From contig CP011265.1 of NCBI GenBank assembly GCA_000972765.1, positions 682,001 through 746,000 of the forward strand: a stretch of DNA of 64,000 bases, read 5' to 3'. The DNA is from Verrucomicrobia bacterium IMCC26134 (lineage in GTDB: Bacteria; Verrucomicrobiota; Verrucomicrobiia; Opitutales; Opitutaceae). This document shows, in pieces, positions 28,301-36,377 of the stretch. Every line of letters starts with the position of its first letter. Within the stretch, counting starts at the first letter, position 1. Position numbers and translations under genes: made by a program. The notes under the pieces were generated by a model. The model did not search any database, was not told the origin of the DNA, and saw only the letters and a program-made list of their open reading frames with translations.

Positions 28301-30071
28301 TTACTCGCCGTCGTCTGTGACCCTGGCCACTTCGCAGCAGCTTCGGGTGGCTGGCGGCACGTTTAGCACCCCGGGCAACACCTCGTGGACCTCCGGCACC
28401 GGCACGGGCGTGATCGTTTCAGGGGGGGATGCGACATTCGCGAAAATAATCCCGACCAATACGCGCAACAGCTTCTTCAGGGTGAGCGGGGGCAACGTGT
28501 CCGTGGCGGAAATCAACTTTCCACGCTCGGCTGACTCAGAAAGTGCGGCGAGCACGTCGACGGGTGTGCTTATCAGCGGCGGAGTCTCCACTTTTGGCAC
28601 CATCGGACTCGGCACGACGGACTCCTGGGGCAATATGAACGTCACCGGCGGCCAGGTTTCCGTCACCGGTCTGCTTCACGTCGGCTACCAAAAGACATCG
28701 ACCCGCGGCGGGGTTCTCAATGTCACCGGCGGCGTGCTCAACGCCACCGACTCCGCTTACGGTATCGTGCTCGGTCGCAACCCCGGCGGCACCAGTGCCA
28801 ATACAAACAACGTCGCCAAACTAACGATTACCGGCGGTGTAGTGAATGCCGCCCGCCTTACCCTCGGCTACGATTCCACGGTCACCGCTGGATCCTCCAC
28901 CGTCGCGATCACCACCGGCGAGCTCACCCTCGGCTCTGGCGGCATCGTCAAAAATGGCACCAGCGGTCTCACGAGCACGATCACCCTGACAAGCGGCACG
29001 ATCGGTGCCCTTGCCAACTGGAGCACCACGCACCCGGTCGTCCTCGCCGGCACCTACGCCAACAGCTTCCTCCGCGCCGGCACCGCCTCCGGTGCGCCTT
29101 TCGACTTCACGCTTTCAGGCGTGCTTTCCGGCACGGGTGGGTTTGCCAAAACCGGCCCGGGCACCATGACGCTGGCGGCGGCCAACACCTACAGCGGCAC
29201 CACGCAGATCAACGCCGGCACCCTGAACCTCACCGGCACCATCGCTTCGGCCAGTGCGGTGAACATTCTCTCCGGCGGCACGCTCGCCGGCACCGGCACC
29301 GCCAACGGCCTCGTCGGTCTTTTCTCCGGCGGCATCGTCTCACCCGCCGGCGCCGGCACGGGCACGCTCACGGCAAACTCGGTGCGTTGGATGAGCGGCG
29401 GCAGGATCGCGCTGGATCTCGGTGCTCCGGGTGACCGTCTCGCCGTCACAACCAGCTTCAATTACGGAGACGCTGTCCCTGCCACCTATGAGTTTGTGCT
29501 TAAACCGCCGGCTGGCGGCTTCACCCTAGGCACGGTTTACACCCTCGTCACCTATGGCACGACGACACTCACGCCCTCGCTCCTCAGCTACTCGGGACTG
29601 GGCTTTGCCAAGGGCACCTTTGCGGTCGGAGGCGGCAGCGTGACCTTCACCATCACAGACACCGGCGCGAACGCCGCTCCTTTGGCGACCTGGCTTTCCG
29701 CCAACGGCATCGAAGCGGTCCCGGCTTCGATCCTGCTCGATACGGATGGCGACGGCATGGTCAACCTGGCCGAATTCGCCCTCGGCGGTGATCCGCTATC
29801 GAGCGTGAGCATGTCGGCGGCGACGCCTGCGGTGGCCAACGTCAGCGGTGCCGATTATCCCGTGGTGACATTTAACCGCCGTGTCTCGCGAGGTGGCGTC
29901 TCGACCGCCGTGGAGGTTTCCGAAAGCGTTCACTTTACCACGTTCTCGTCTGGGGTCGAGGTGGCCGCAACCTCGCTGGGCAACGGCTTCGAGGCGGTGG
30001 TCGCGCGTTCGCCCGTTTCGATCACATCGCTGCCCACACAATTCCTTCGGGTGCGTGTGACGTTGCCGTAA
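25326..30071 (+). CDS. Large secreted pectate-lyase-like protein with Ig-like and autotransporter-repeat regions
   Basis: The 1581-residue protein starts with a signal peptide (cleavage likely after SHAAA). Residues ~30-430 form a PL1-type pectate lyase β-helix, beginning FPGAEGFGA, with VYHVTNLNDSGTGSFRDAV and LTIAGQTAPGGGITVYG; such enzymes cleave polygalacturonate by β-elimination. A DNDGMPDWWE calcium-type motif follows. Then come repeated Ig-like domains (~435-830), with TNDTTLVLSGTSKPGASV and TNDTTLTFSGTAPANSTV as related starts, and a β-solenoid region (~835-1400) with autotransporter-associated strand repeats (FAKTGPGTMTLAAANTYSG). The C-terminal ~115 residues hold DTDGDGMVNLAEFALGG and end FLRVRVTLP. 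No outer-membrane barrel is seen. The ATG at 25326 is chosen over an open frame from 25170. Confidence 0.9.
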   Translation: MTIPLLRSFFRHAPPFLLCLAAFCSHAAAVPAFPGAEGFGASALGARASASPTVYHVTNLNDSGTGSFRDAVSASNRFVVFDLGGIIKINTPIVAASNLTIAGQTAPGGGITVYGNRISFSGANNTICRYMRFRMGIDGDDGADAMGLANGNDLIFDHISASWGRDETFSISGDTAIRITIQDSIIAQGLRIHSAGGLIQTSGGVSIFRTLYADNWMRNPKIKGVNDYINNVVYNWGGGGGYIPAGDSAGDTYANMIGCYFIGGIESGAGTSPFKTGNANYRLYHANNLQDLNLDGVLNGSAVTGSSFSTLTLVGTRFAYPAPTTEFTAPAALTWVLDRAGASHKRDRTDNYVLDEVRSYGTSGVFIYDEAEMGGIGSVASGLKIPDADNDGMPDWWEQAAGTNLAVADSTTIAADGYTNIERYLNAIVVGGVPGATITGITTDTGSSATDGVTNDTTLVLSGTSKPGASVAISRADTGLLASVVADGSGTWTYDYTGTVLADRAYAFQSRATLAGVLTAPSQAFVVKIDTVPAPAPVITSIALAPALTVSGTAIPGDTVTLLLAGVLTTDTAVADELGNWTATYTGTTTKPDGIYAYTAKASDLAGNTGPVSATYSVNTTITPPAFTAITTDSGASTSDKLTNDTTLTFSGTAPANSTVSVTRAGIGVIGSTTATFGGAFSFTYGTTLAAGVHTFTAAASTGGTASPASTPLSVTIDTAAPVISSIKRLNPATYSTNGGTVVYRVTFAEAVSGVDIADFTLTKSGTAGTLSSVAADSTASVYDVTVTGVSGDGTLRLDLAASGTGIVDVAGNAIAAAAYTAGQSYTVRGTGSGVWISTDDGDVWGDSSNWDGALIAGGSSATADFSLRDLTADASLYLSAAVTLKRIVIGDLDYSTPASWTIGNAGVTARTISFGSAVADLIVNAATTPTGDSADVPAAADYPQHLAVSLVGSGGLTKTGVGTLELNAPNPSLTGALTVTKGILQVGLGGTYSPSSVTLATSQQLRVAGGTFSTPGNTSWTSGTGTGVIVSGGDATFAKIIPTNTRNSFFRVSGGNVSVAEINFPRSADSESAASTSTGVLISGGVSTFGTIGLGTTDSWGNMNVTGGQVSVTGLLHVGYQKTSTRGGVLNVTGGVLNATDSAYGIVLGRNPGGTSANTNNVAKLTITGGVVNAARLTLGYDSTVTAGSSTVAITTGELTLGSGGIVKNGTSGLTSTITLTSGTIGALANWSTTHPVVLAGTYANSFLRAGTASGAPFDFTLSGVLSGTGGFAKTGPGTMTLAAANTYSGTTQINAGTLNLTGTIASASAVNILSGGTLAGTGTANGLVGLFSGGIVSPAGAGTGTLTANSVRWMSGGRIALDLGAPGDRLAVTTSFNYGDAVPATYEFVLKPPAGGFTLGTVYTLVTYGTTTLTPSLLSYSGLGFAKGTFAVGGGSVTFTITDTGANAAPLATWLSANGIEAVPASILLDTDGDGMVNLAEFALGGDPLSSVSMSAATPAVANVSGADYPVVTFNRRVSRGGVSTAVEVSESVHFTTFSSGVEVAATSLGNGFEAVVARSPVSITSLPTQFLRVRVTLP

Positions 30072-30100
30072 ACGGAATAATCTGATCATAGTCATTCGCC

Positions 30101-30379
30101 ATGTTAAGCCTCCTCCTGCTTGCCGTCATCGACCCGGTCGCCGCCACTGCGAAACCCGCCGCGCCGGTCAGGGTTGCCGCGCACGCCAAGTCCGCTCGAA
30201 CTACGTTTACCGCCAAGATTGTCGGTGAGTGGCAGGACGATCGTGACAAGGCCTGGGCTGACGCCCGCCAGAAGGCCATTGAGGCCTCCGCCGGTCGCCC
30301 CTACACCATCGTCAGCTCCGCCATCGCGATTAAGGGCCCGCAGCGTCGCGTGAAGCTCGTCATCGAGTGGTGCGAGTAG
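30101..30379 (+). CDS. Small exported protein of unknown function
   Basis: This 92-residue protein has a hydrophobic N-terminus (MLSLLLLAVIDPVAATA) that could act as a signal peptide. The mature part has a charged helix (DDRDKAWADARQKAIEA) and a short β-rich end (RRVKLVIEWCE). I do not recognise a family. The helix-then-strands order resembles small envelope proteins whose Lys/Asp-rich helix precedes a two-strand unit, but this is weak. It sits 29 nt after the pectate lyase and 23 nt before the esterase in the same direction, so it is probably co-transcribed. Confidence 0.62.
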   Translation: MLSLLLLAVIDPVAATAKPAAPVRVAAHAKSARTTFTAKIVGEWQDDRDKAWADARQKAIEASAGRPYTIVSSAIAIKGPQRRVKLVIEWCE

Positions 30380-30402
30380 GAGTCGTTCAAAAAAATCGCC
30401 CC

Positions 30403-31770
30403 ATGTCTGCTCGGATTGTCTTCGCAGGGCTCATCGCCCTTTTGATCCCGTCGCTCGTTCTCGCTCAGGGAGAAGCCGAAACGCTGGTGCCGGAAATCGC
30501 CACCACCCTCCCGGTGCGACCTGGTGTGGATGCGTTCGCCGAGCATCCGGCGTTGCCCGACTTGTTCAGCGACTCCGCCAGCGACTGGCCCGCCCGCCGC
30601 GCCGAGTGGCGCGCCCTGCTCGAGTATTATGCCACGGGCCACGCTCCTGCCGCGCCGGCAGGTGTCACAGGCAAGGTCCTCAAAAGCTCGACCGTTCTGG
30701 AGGGCGCCGCCACCTACCAGCTTGTGCGCCTGGAGTTTGGCCCGGACGCCGAACACCGCATCGGTTTTGACATCGCGATTTTTATTCCGGCGGAGGCCAA
30801 GGGTTCTGTTCCTGTCGTCATATTTCCATCTTTCGATCCCACTCCCGGCGGATCGCTCGGGCCCCGCCTGCCTCGTCCGCCCGGCCAAGGGAAAGGAATC
30901 AACGCCCTACTGCCGGTGGCCAACTTGCCGGCCGCCATTCCCGTGCTGCCACCCGCCGATCTTGGCGTGCCATCGCCCGAGACAGTCGCCGCGAGACACC
31001 GTGAGCTACTTGCCCGCGGTTACGCCCTCGTGACCTACGATTATCAGCAAACCGGAGAGGATACCACGCTGCGCCTCCCCGATGGTTCCTGGGCCTTTCG
31101 CACCACCGGTTTTTTCCCCGCCTACCCGGGTTGCGATTGGGGGCTGGTCGCCGCCTGGGCCTGGGGTATTTCGCGCGTGGCCGACTACGTCCTCGCCCAG
31201 CCTTTCGCCGACCCCGCCCGGCTTATTGTCACCGGTCACTCGCGCCTCGGAAAAGCCACTCTCGTGGCCGGTGCCTATGACCCGCGTTTCGCTTTGGTGG
31301 CTCCCACGGGAACAGGCGGCGGCGGGAGTGGAGCCTACCGTTTCAGCGGGGCCGGTCGCGGCGGTAAAGAGGGGCTCGACGAGATGATGCACAAATACCC
31401 GAACTGGTTTTCTCCGCATCTCCACCAGTTCCGCGGTCATGTCGATCGCCTGCCTTTCGACCAGCACGCATTCATCGCTCTCGTTGCTCCGCGTGCTTTC
31501 ATCGCGCTTGAGGGCACGAAAGACGGAGTCGCGCTTCCTTCTGCTGTTTCGGCTGCCCTGCTTGGCGCGCGCGCTGTGTTCAGCTTGCTTGGGGTTGAGG
31601 ATCAAATCGGCGCCAACTACGCCGAACATAATCACCAGTATGCGCCCGACGACTGGCGCGCCTTGCTGGATTTTGCCGACTGGCGCCTGCGCGGTCGCGA
31701 TTGCGGGCGTCGTTTTCCGCTGGTTCCGCCCGCATCTCCCCTCACGGACGTCGCCAGGCCCGGTCTCTAA
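30403..31770 (+). CDS. Secreted CE15-like glucuronoyl esterase
   Basis: The 455-residue α/β-hydrolase has a signal peptide (MSARIVFAGLIALLIPSLVLAQ). The nucleophile elbow GHSRLGK (Ser280), followed by AGAYDPRFALVAPTGTGGGGSGA, is the pattern of bacterial glucuronoyl methylesterases (CE15). The His lies in AEHNHQYAPDDWRALLDFADWRL (409 or 411). CE15 enzymes cleave esters of 4-O-methyl-glucuronate, but in this pectin cluster a uronate methyl ester of another glycan is possible. The frame opens 12 codons earlier at 30367; the ATG at 30403 starts the signal peptide. The GH28 gene follows after 1 nt. Confidence 0.82.
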   Translation: MSARIVFAGLIALLIPSLVLAQGEAETLVPEIATTLPVRPGVDAFAEHPALPDLFSDSASDWPARRAEWRALLEYYATGHAPAAPAGVTGKVLKSSTVLEGAATYQLVRLEFGPDAEHRIGFDIAIFIPAEAKGSVPVVIFPSFDPTPGGSLGPRLPRPPGQGKGINALLPVANLPAAIPVLPPADLGVPSPETVAARHRELLARGYALVTYDYQQTGEDTTLRLPDGSWAFRTTGFFPAYPGCDWGLVAAWAWGISRVADYVLAQPFADPARLIVTGHSRLGKATLVAGAYDPRFALVAPTGTGGGGSGAYRFSGAGRGGKEGLDEMMHKYPNWFSPHLHQFRGHVDRLPFDQHAFIALVAPRAFIALEGTKDGVALPSAVSAALLGARAVFSLLGVEDQIGANYAEHNHQYAPDDWRALLDFADWRLRGRDCGRRFPLVPPASPLTDVARPGL

Positions 31771-31771
31771 A

Positions 31772-33586
31772 ATGCACACCTTGCTTCGACTCATCGTCGG
31801 CTTTTTTTTCGGGACCATAACCGCCTGCGCCGCAACTTGGAACGTCCGCGACTTCGGTGCCACGGGTGACGGTGTGATCAAGGACACGCTCGCGTTTCAA
31901 AAAGCCCTCGACACCTGCGCCGTCCAGGGCGGGGGAGAGGTCCTCGTTCCCGCCGGAAACTACCTGATCGGCAGCGTGCAGCTTGGGCACGACACTACGC
32001 TGCGGCTCGCCGCCGGCAGTGTTATCACCGGCAGTCCCGATCTCGAAGATTATCCCCTGCTCGATGTTCGCTGGGAGGGCCGCATGCAACCGGGCCACCG
32101 CGCGCTCTTGCACGCAGCCCATGCCGATCACCTTGGCATTGCCGGCCCGGGGCGCATCGTCGGAAACGCCGCCACCGCCTCCTCCAACCGGACTCCGCGT
32201 GGCACCTTGGTGATCGAGTTCGTCGATTGCCACGATGTCCGCTGGGAGGATTTTACCGTCGAGCAACCCGGTAATAATTGGGCCACCCACCCGACGTTTT
32301 GCACCGGTGTCGTGATCAAAAATCTCCACATCACCGGCCAGCGCGACGGCATCGACGTCGATTCCTGCCGCGATGTGTGCATCGAGGGCTGCGTGATCGA
32401 AACCGGCGACGACTGCATCAGCCTCAAGTCCGGTCGCGGTTTCGACGGCGCACGCCTCGGCCGTCCGACCCAAAACGTGCGCATCTCCGATTGCACGCTC
32501 ACCTGCCGCCGCTTCGCCTGCATCGGTATCGGCAGCGAAAGTTCAGGCGGCATTCGCGACGTGGCCATCGAGCGCACGACCCTCACCGCCGCCACTCACG
32601 CGATATATCTGAAGACCCGGGTCGGCCGCGCCGGAGTCACCGAAAATATCTCCGGGACGGATCTCGATATTCACGGCGGCGGCTTCCTGCGCATTAACCT
32701 GACCAGCGCTGGCAACACCAATACCGCCGACGACCCTGTTGATGGGCTCGCCGGCTATCCCGCCGCCCGCAACCTGAGTTTTTCCCGCATTCGTCTTCAC
32801 GATGCAGCCTCGTGCGTGGACGCCACCCAGACCCTGCCCGTTGTGCCTGTTCACGGCCTCACCCTCACCGAATTCTCCGGCACCGCGAAAAAAGGCTTCG
32901 CCCTCGCCAACGTCGAGCAGGCAGTGCTTCGCGATCTGAACCTCACTGGATTTTCAGGCCCCTTGCTCGCCGTCGAAAATGTCAGCGGCGACGGCATTGC
33001 CGATGCCGTCGATCTATCGGGCCGCGTTACGCTATGGAACGGCACCGACCTGACCGGCTGGAAACTCGTGCTCAAGGATCCCGCCAGCGATCCCGCCTCC
33101 GCCTGGGATGCCTCGGGCGGCTTGCTTCGTTTCCACGATCCAGGCGCCGGCTATCTTCGCACCGGGTCGAGTTACTCAAACTACCGCCTCCATCTCGAAT
33201 GGCGCTGGCCCGCTGACGCCGCACCCAAAAGCAACAGTGGCGTGCTTGTCCATCTTCGCGGCGAGGACGTCGTCTGGCCTGCGTGCGTCCAGATTCAGCA
33301 AAAGATTGGAAGCGCCGGCCAACTCATCGGCATGTTGACCGACCTCCCCGGCCGTAGCGTGGAAAAAGGACAGACCCGCGCCGACCGCCTCGCGCCTGTT
33401 TCTGAAAAACCGCTCGGAGAATGGAATGCCTGCGATCTTTACGCTGAAAAGGACACTCTCGAAGTCTACATCAACGGTGTGCGCCAAAACCGGGTGGATA
33501 AACTTCCCGTCCGCGAAGGGGCCATCGGCCTTCAGCTTGAAGGGAGTCCGATTGAGTTTCGTAACCTCTGGTTGCGCCCGCTCTGA
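31772..33586 (+). CDS. Secreted GH28 polygalacturonase-like enzyme fused to a DUF1080 domain
   Basis: The 604-residue protein has a signal peptide ending near TACAA. It then has a GH28 right-handed β-helix (about 20-415) with the N-terminal WNVRDFGATGDGVIKDT motif, RDGIDVDSC (Asp192), the catalytic pair GDDCISLKSG (Asp213, Asp214), a degenerate GHG position (CIGIGSESSGG) and IYLKTRVGR. GH28 enzymes hydrolyse α-1,4-galacturonan and related pectin bonds. Residues ~418-604 are DUF1080, a concanavalin-like fold (VTLWNGTDLTGWKLV, IGLQLEGSPIEFRNLWLRPL) found in 3-keto-glycoside hydrolases and as a sugar-binding partner. The frame is open upstream to 31439 inside the esterase; the ATG at 31772 is 1 nt past its stop. 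Confidence 0.9.
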   Translation: MHTLLRLIVGFFFGTITACAATWNVRDFGATGDGVIKDTLAFQKALDTCAVQGGGEVLVPAGNYLIGSVQLGHDTTLRLAAGSVITGSPDLEDYPLLDVRWEGRMQPGHRALLHAAHADHLGIAGPGRIVGNAATASSNRTPRGTLVIEFVDCHDVRWEDFTVEQPGNNWATHPTFCTGVVIKNLHITGQRDGIDVDSCRDVCIEGCVIETGDDCISLKSGRGFDGARLGRPTQNVRISDCTLTCRRFACIGIGSESSGGIRDVAIERTTLTAATHAIYLKTRVGRAGVTENISGTDLDIHGGGFLRINLTSAGNTNTADDPVDGLAGYPAARNLSFSRIRLHDAASCVDATQTLPVVPVHGLTLTEFSGTAKKGFALANVEQAVLRDLNLTGFSGPLLAVENVSGDGIADAVDLSGRVTLWNGTDLTGWKLVLKDPASDPASAWDASGGLLRFHDPGAGYLRTGSSYSNYRLHLEWRWPADAAPKSNSGVLVHLRGEDVVWPACVQIQQKIGSAGQLIGMLTDLPGRSVEKGQTRADRLAPVSEKPLGEWNACDLYAEKDTLEVYINGVRQNRVDKLPVREGAIGLQLEGSPIEFRNLWLRPL

Positions 33587-33722
33587 GAGTGACGGCTTCT
33601 TCGTCCGGCGTGGACCATTACCCGGTCGGGTTAATCGGTCCTTTCACTTCAATGGAATCGGGCTTCTTGCCTGCGGTAGGTGAACACGGTGAGGCCAATC
33701 CGCGCTGCGCGTTTTACTAAGT

Positions 33723-34664
33723 TCAATTCTCTCCCGAGATGCCGAGCGTCTTCAGCGATCGGTCCGTGATCAGGCAGGTCATGCCCAGCTCCTTGGACCG
33801 TTGTTTGACGGCACTCTGGAGGGGTTCTTTTTTAGGATACTCGATTAACAGCACGGGTTTTTTCCCTTCGCCGAGAAGCCGGGTGTAGTTCACCACCTCG
33901 CGCGTGTGGGACTGTGACTGGGGTTTGTTTCCGTTCGTAAACAGGTCCTCTATGCCGATGCCGCTGATTGTGGTCAGGTAGTCGTCATGCAACAAGAGTT
34001 GCGCGCCATTTTGCGGGATGACCAAGGCGGCGGGATTCCTGGCCCGTGCTCTTGCGGCGATGACTTTGACCCAGTCCACCATATCGCGCCGGTAGCTTTG
34101 TTTGGTCGCTGGATTGATGCGGTTGTCGATGGAGTCATCGCCCTCCGCCTCGAAGGTTTCGAAGCCGTCAACGATATCGAGATAGATGCCGTCGAACCCA
34201 CATTCCATCGCCGCGTCTATAGCAGGCAAAAGGAGTGCCTGCCAGTCGCGGTCCCAGTAGTTGACGCGGTAGTTGCCATGCCAATCCGGGTTCTCTGCGC
34301 CCAGCCATGCCGGTGCGTTTGCGAAAAGGTGCCCGCGGGATCCCCATGCCTTGCGCCAATAAGGACGATAGTCCTCCGCTTCGCCGATGGAGATATACGC
34401 GATGATTTTACGCCTGTCGCGGCCGTCACGGATGACGTCCAGATCGGTTCGCTGCCAAGGGGTGTCGTCGCTAAAAGCCGCGTCGAGCACGATCCAGTCC
34501 CGGCCGCAACCCGCCAACCGTGCGACGGCGCCGGCCTTGGTTTTGGAAAAGGCGTCAGCTTGCAGAATATAAGTGAAGGACGCGGGAGGCGCGGCGCCTT
34601 CCGCCGCGTAAATTCGGGGCAGTATAAGCCAGACTAGAATGCTGATGACGAAGGACGGTTTCAT
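33723..34664 (-). CDS. Secreted GH114-like (TM1410/MJ1477-type) glycoside hydrolase
   Basis: The 313-residue exported protein has a signal peptide (MKPSFVISILVWLILPRIYA) and a TIM-barrel of the family that includes endo-α-1,4-polygalactosaminidases. Motifs seen are FTYILQADAF, IIAYISIGEAEDYR with the conserved Gly-Glu, YRVNYWDRDWQ, GFDGIYLDIVDGFE with the second acid, and ALVIPQNGAQLL. The family has few tested members, so a galactosaminoglycan or exopolysaccharide substrate is inference. It runs towards the GH28 gene with 136 nt between the stops, in which I see no strong terminator. Confidence 0.82.
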   Translation of the reverse strand: MKPSFVISILVWLILPRIYAAEGAAPPASFTYILQADAFSKTKAGAVARLAGCGRDWIVLDAAFSDDTPWQRTDLDVIRDGRDRRKIIAYISIGEAEDYRPYWRKAWGSRGHLFANAPAWLGAENPDWHGNYRVNYWDRDWQALLLPAIDAAMECGFDGIYLDIVDGFETFEAEGDDSIDNRINPATKQSYRRDMVDWVKVIAARARARNPAALVIPQNGAQLLLHDDYLTTISGIGIEDLFTNGNKPQSQSHTREVVNYTRLLGEGKKPVLLIEYPKKEPLQSAVKQRSKELGMTCLITDRSLKTLGISGEN

Positions 34665-34798
34665 GTTTTGGCAGGACTTGGCCGCTTTGGCCGGACCTCG
34701 TGAATTGACGTTGCCCGCGTCACGAGTGGACGGCGGTGGCGAGTGCGTGACGCTATATCAGCGCAGGCGGGTGCCGTAGGAATGACACGGCGCGAAAT

Positions 34799-35746
34799 TC
34801 ACTTGTTCACGATTGGTGCATCAGGCGATGCATTGATTTTCGCATTGAAAGTGGGGGCGGAGAGAGAGGGCGTGGTTGTCATGGGTTCGCCGATCCCTGC
34901 GTTGACTGAGGCACTGATAGCTCCGACGGATGTTCCGATCGCCAGCGATTGGTTGGAGGGGTCCTGCCAGCTCCAGGTCTCGCTGAGTGCAAGTGCCTCC
35001 GAGGGCGGTAACTGCTCGCCTAGTTCGTAGCCGGATATCCAGTCGGTCCATTCGACTGGTTGCAGAGCCGCCTCGTAGGGGTTGTCACTGACGGGACTTT
35101 GCAGGGCGGCGGCGATCATGCCGACGACGTAATAATCACTCTTAAGTTCGATCTGCTGGTCGATGGGCTGAAGTCTGGTGGCGGGCGCCGCCGCGATCTC
35201 AGCGATGGAAACTGACGAACCGGTTGCGGGATTACCTTCTCGGGCTCCAACGCTTTGGCGCTGCTGGTTGTTGAATGGCTCAGGTCGCGGAACAGGTGTC
35301 GCTGATCTTGCGGATTCAGTCGCGAGAGGAGGGTTGTTCGCGATTCTCGCTCCAGTGGATACGGCCCCAGCTGGTTTAGTTGAGGGGGTGTCGCCGCCTT
35401 GGGGCTTTTGATCGGGCGAGGTCAGGTCAAGCGGCCGCGGGGTGGCGGTGCCGTTTGCCATCGCGAGGACCTCATGAGGGCCCGTGGAGCGCCAGACCAG
35501 CCATCCTAAAGTCATGGCCAGGGTGGCCGCCATGCCGCCGAGAATGGCAGGCGAACGCCACCAAAGGGCCTGATGCGTTCCCAGTCCCAGCGTTCGCTCC
35601 ACTTCGCCGAGCATGGCGGATGGCGGCTGCACCGGAGGCGAGCCTTTCAAGGCCACGACCGCGGCGACAAGGTCGTGCCAAGGGTCGGAGCCGCTAGTGG
35701 CACTCAAAGGATTTGAAATCGCTGGGGTTGTAGGGTCTTCAGGCAT
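34799..35746 (-). CDS. Probable membrane anti-sigma factor
   Basis: The 315-residue protein has a ~65-residue cytoplasmic N-terminus, one membrane segment at about 66-86 (ILGGMAATLAMTLGWLVW) and a long periplasmic tail rich in Pro, Ser, Thr and Ala. No zinc-binding anti-sigma motif is visible and I do not recognise the family from sequence alone. The call rests on topology and on its ATG (35746), which overlaps the stop of the ECF sigma gene by 8 nt; co-translated sigma and anti-sigma pairs are typical. A start six codons upstream (35764) is also possible. Confidence 0.65.
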   Translation of the reverse strand: MPEDPTTPAISNPLSATSGSDPWHDLVAAVVALKGSPPVQPPSAMLGEVERTLGLGTHQALWWRSPAILGGMAATLAMTLGWLVWRSTGPHEVLAMANGTATPRPLDLTSPDQKPQGGDTPSTKPAGAVSTGARIANNPPLATESARSATPVPRPEPFNNQQRQSVGAREGNPATGSSVSIAEIAAAPATRLQPIDQQIELKSDYYVVGMIAAALQSPVSDNPYEAALQPVEWTDWISGYELGEQLPPSEALALSETWSWQDPSNQSLAIGTSVGAISASVNAGIGEPMTTTPSLSAPTFNAKINASPDAPIVNK

Positions 35747-36365
35747 TGTGCTTGATGATTTCACGCAGACGCTGGAGGGAGCGTCGCATGCGGGTTTTTA
35801 TGGTGCCCAAAGGGGAACGGATTTCGGTCGCGATTTCCTGCTGGGTGAATTCTTGAAAGATGTAGAGTTCCAGGCAGCGGCGCTCCTCATCGGAGAGTCC
35901 GTTGAGGCCCTTGAGAATCTGTTCAGTGATTTCGCGATGGATCAGATCGGATCTCCCTGACGCACAGATTTCCTGCCCGGATAAGGGTTCGAGCGCGATG
36001 GCACCCCCTCGTTTTTGACGGCCGTTTCGTCGTAAACGGTCCAGGCAAATGCCGCGTAAGATCGAATAGGCCCATACGAAGGGGCGGCCTTGGATTGGAT
36101 CATAGTTGGAGGCACGCCGCCAGATGCGCACAAAGGTGTCTTGCACGGCCTCCTCGGCCTCGAGGCGGTCGCCGACAAGTCGATAGGCCACCCCCAGCAG
36201 CGTTGCGGCCCAGAGGGCATAGAGTTCACGCAGCGCCGGTTCTTCCCGCGCCGCGATTCTCGAGATCAGGCCGCGCGCCAAGAACTCCTCGCTTGAGTAA
36301 CGAGTCTCCGCCGCGCCTGTCCGGGCAGGGGGATCGCTCAAGAGATTTGGCTCGGCATTTGTCAT
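35739..36365 (-). CDS. ECF-type RNA polymerase sigma factor
   Basis: The 208-residue protein has sigma region 2 (about 38-108: LRELYALWAATLLGVAYRLV, then EAEEAVQDTFVRIWRR and ILRGICLDRLRR) and region 4 (about 150-203: LSDEERRCLELYIFQEFTQQ, then EIATEIRSPLGTIKTRMRR). It lacks regions 1.1 and 3, as expected for extracytoplasmic-function sigma factors. It should direct RNA polymerase to a small regulon in response to an envelope signal relayed by the downstream membrane protein. It starts 12 nt after the outer-membrane transporter gene, so the sigma factor, its partner and the transporter are probably one operon. Confidence 0.93.
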   Translation of the reverse strand: MTNAEPNLLSDPPARTGAAETRYSSEEFLARGLISRIAAREEPALRELYALWAATLLGVAYRLVGDRLEAEEAVQDTFVRIWRRASNYDPIQGRPFVWAYSILRGICLDRLRRNGRQKRGGAIALEPLSGQEICASGRSDLIHREITEQILKGLNGLSDEERRCLELYIFQEFTQQEIATEIRSPLGTIKTRMRRSLQRLREIIKHNA

Positions 36366-36377
36366 CCAGATGCGTTC

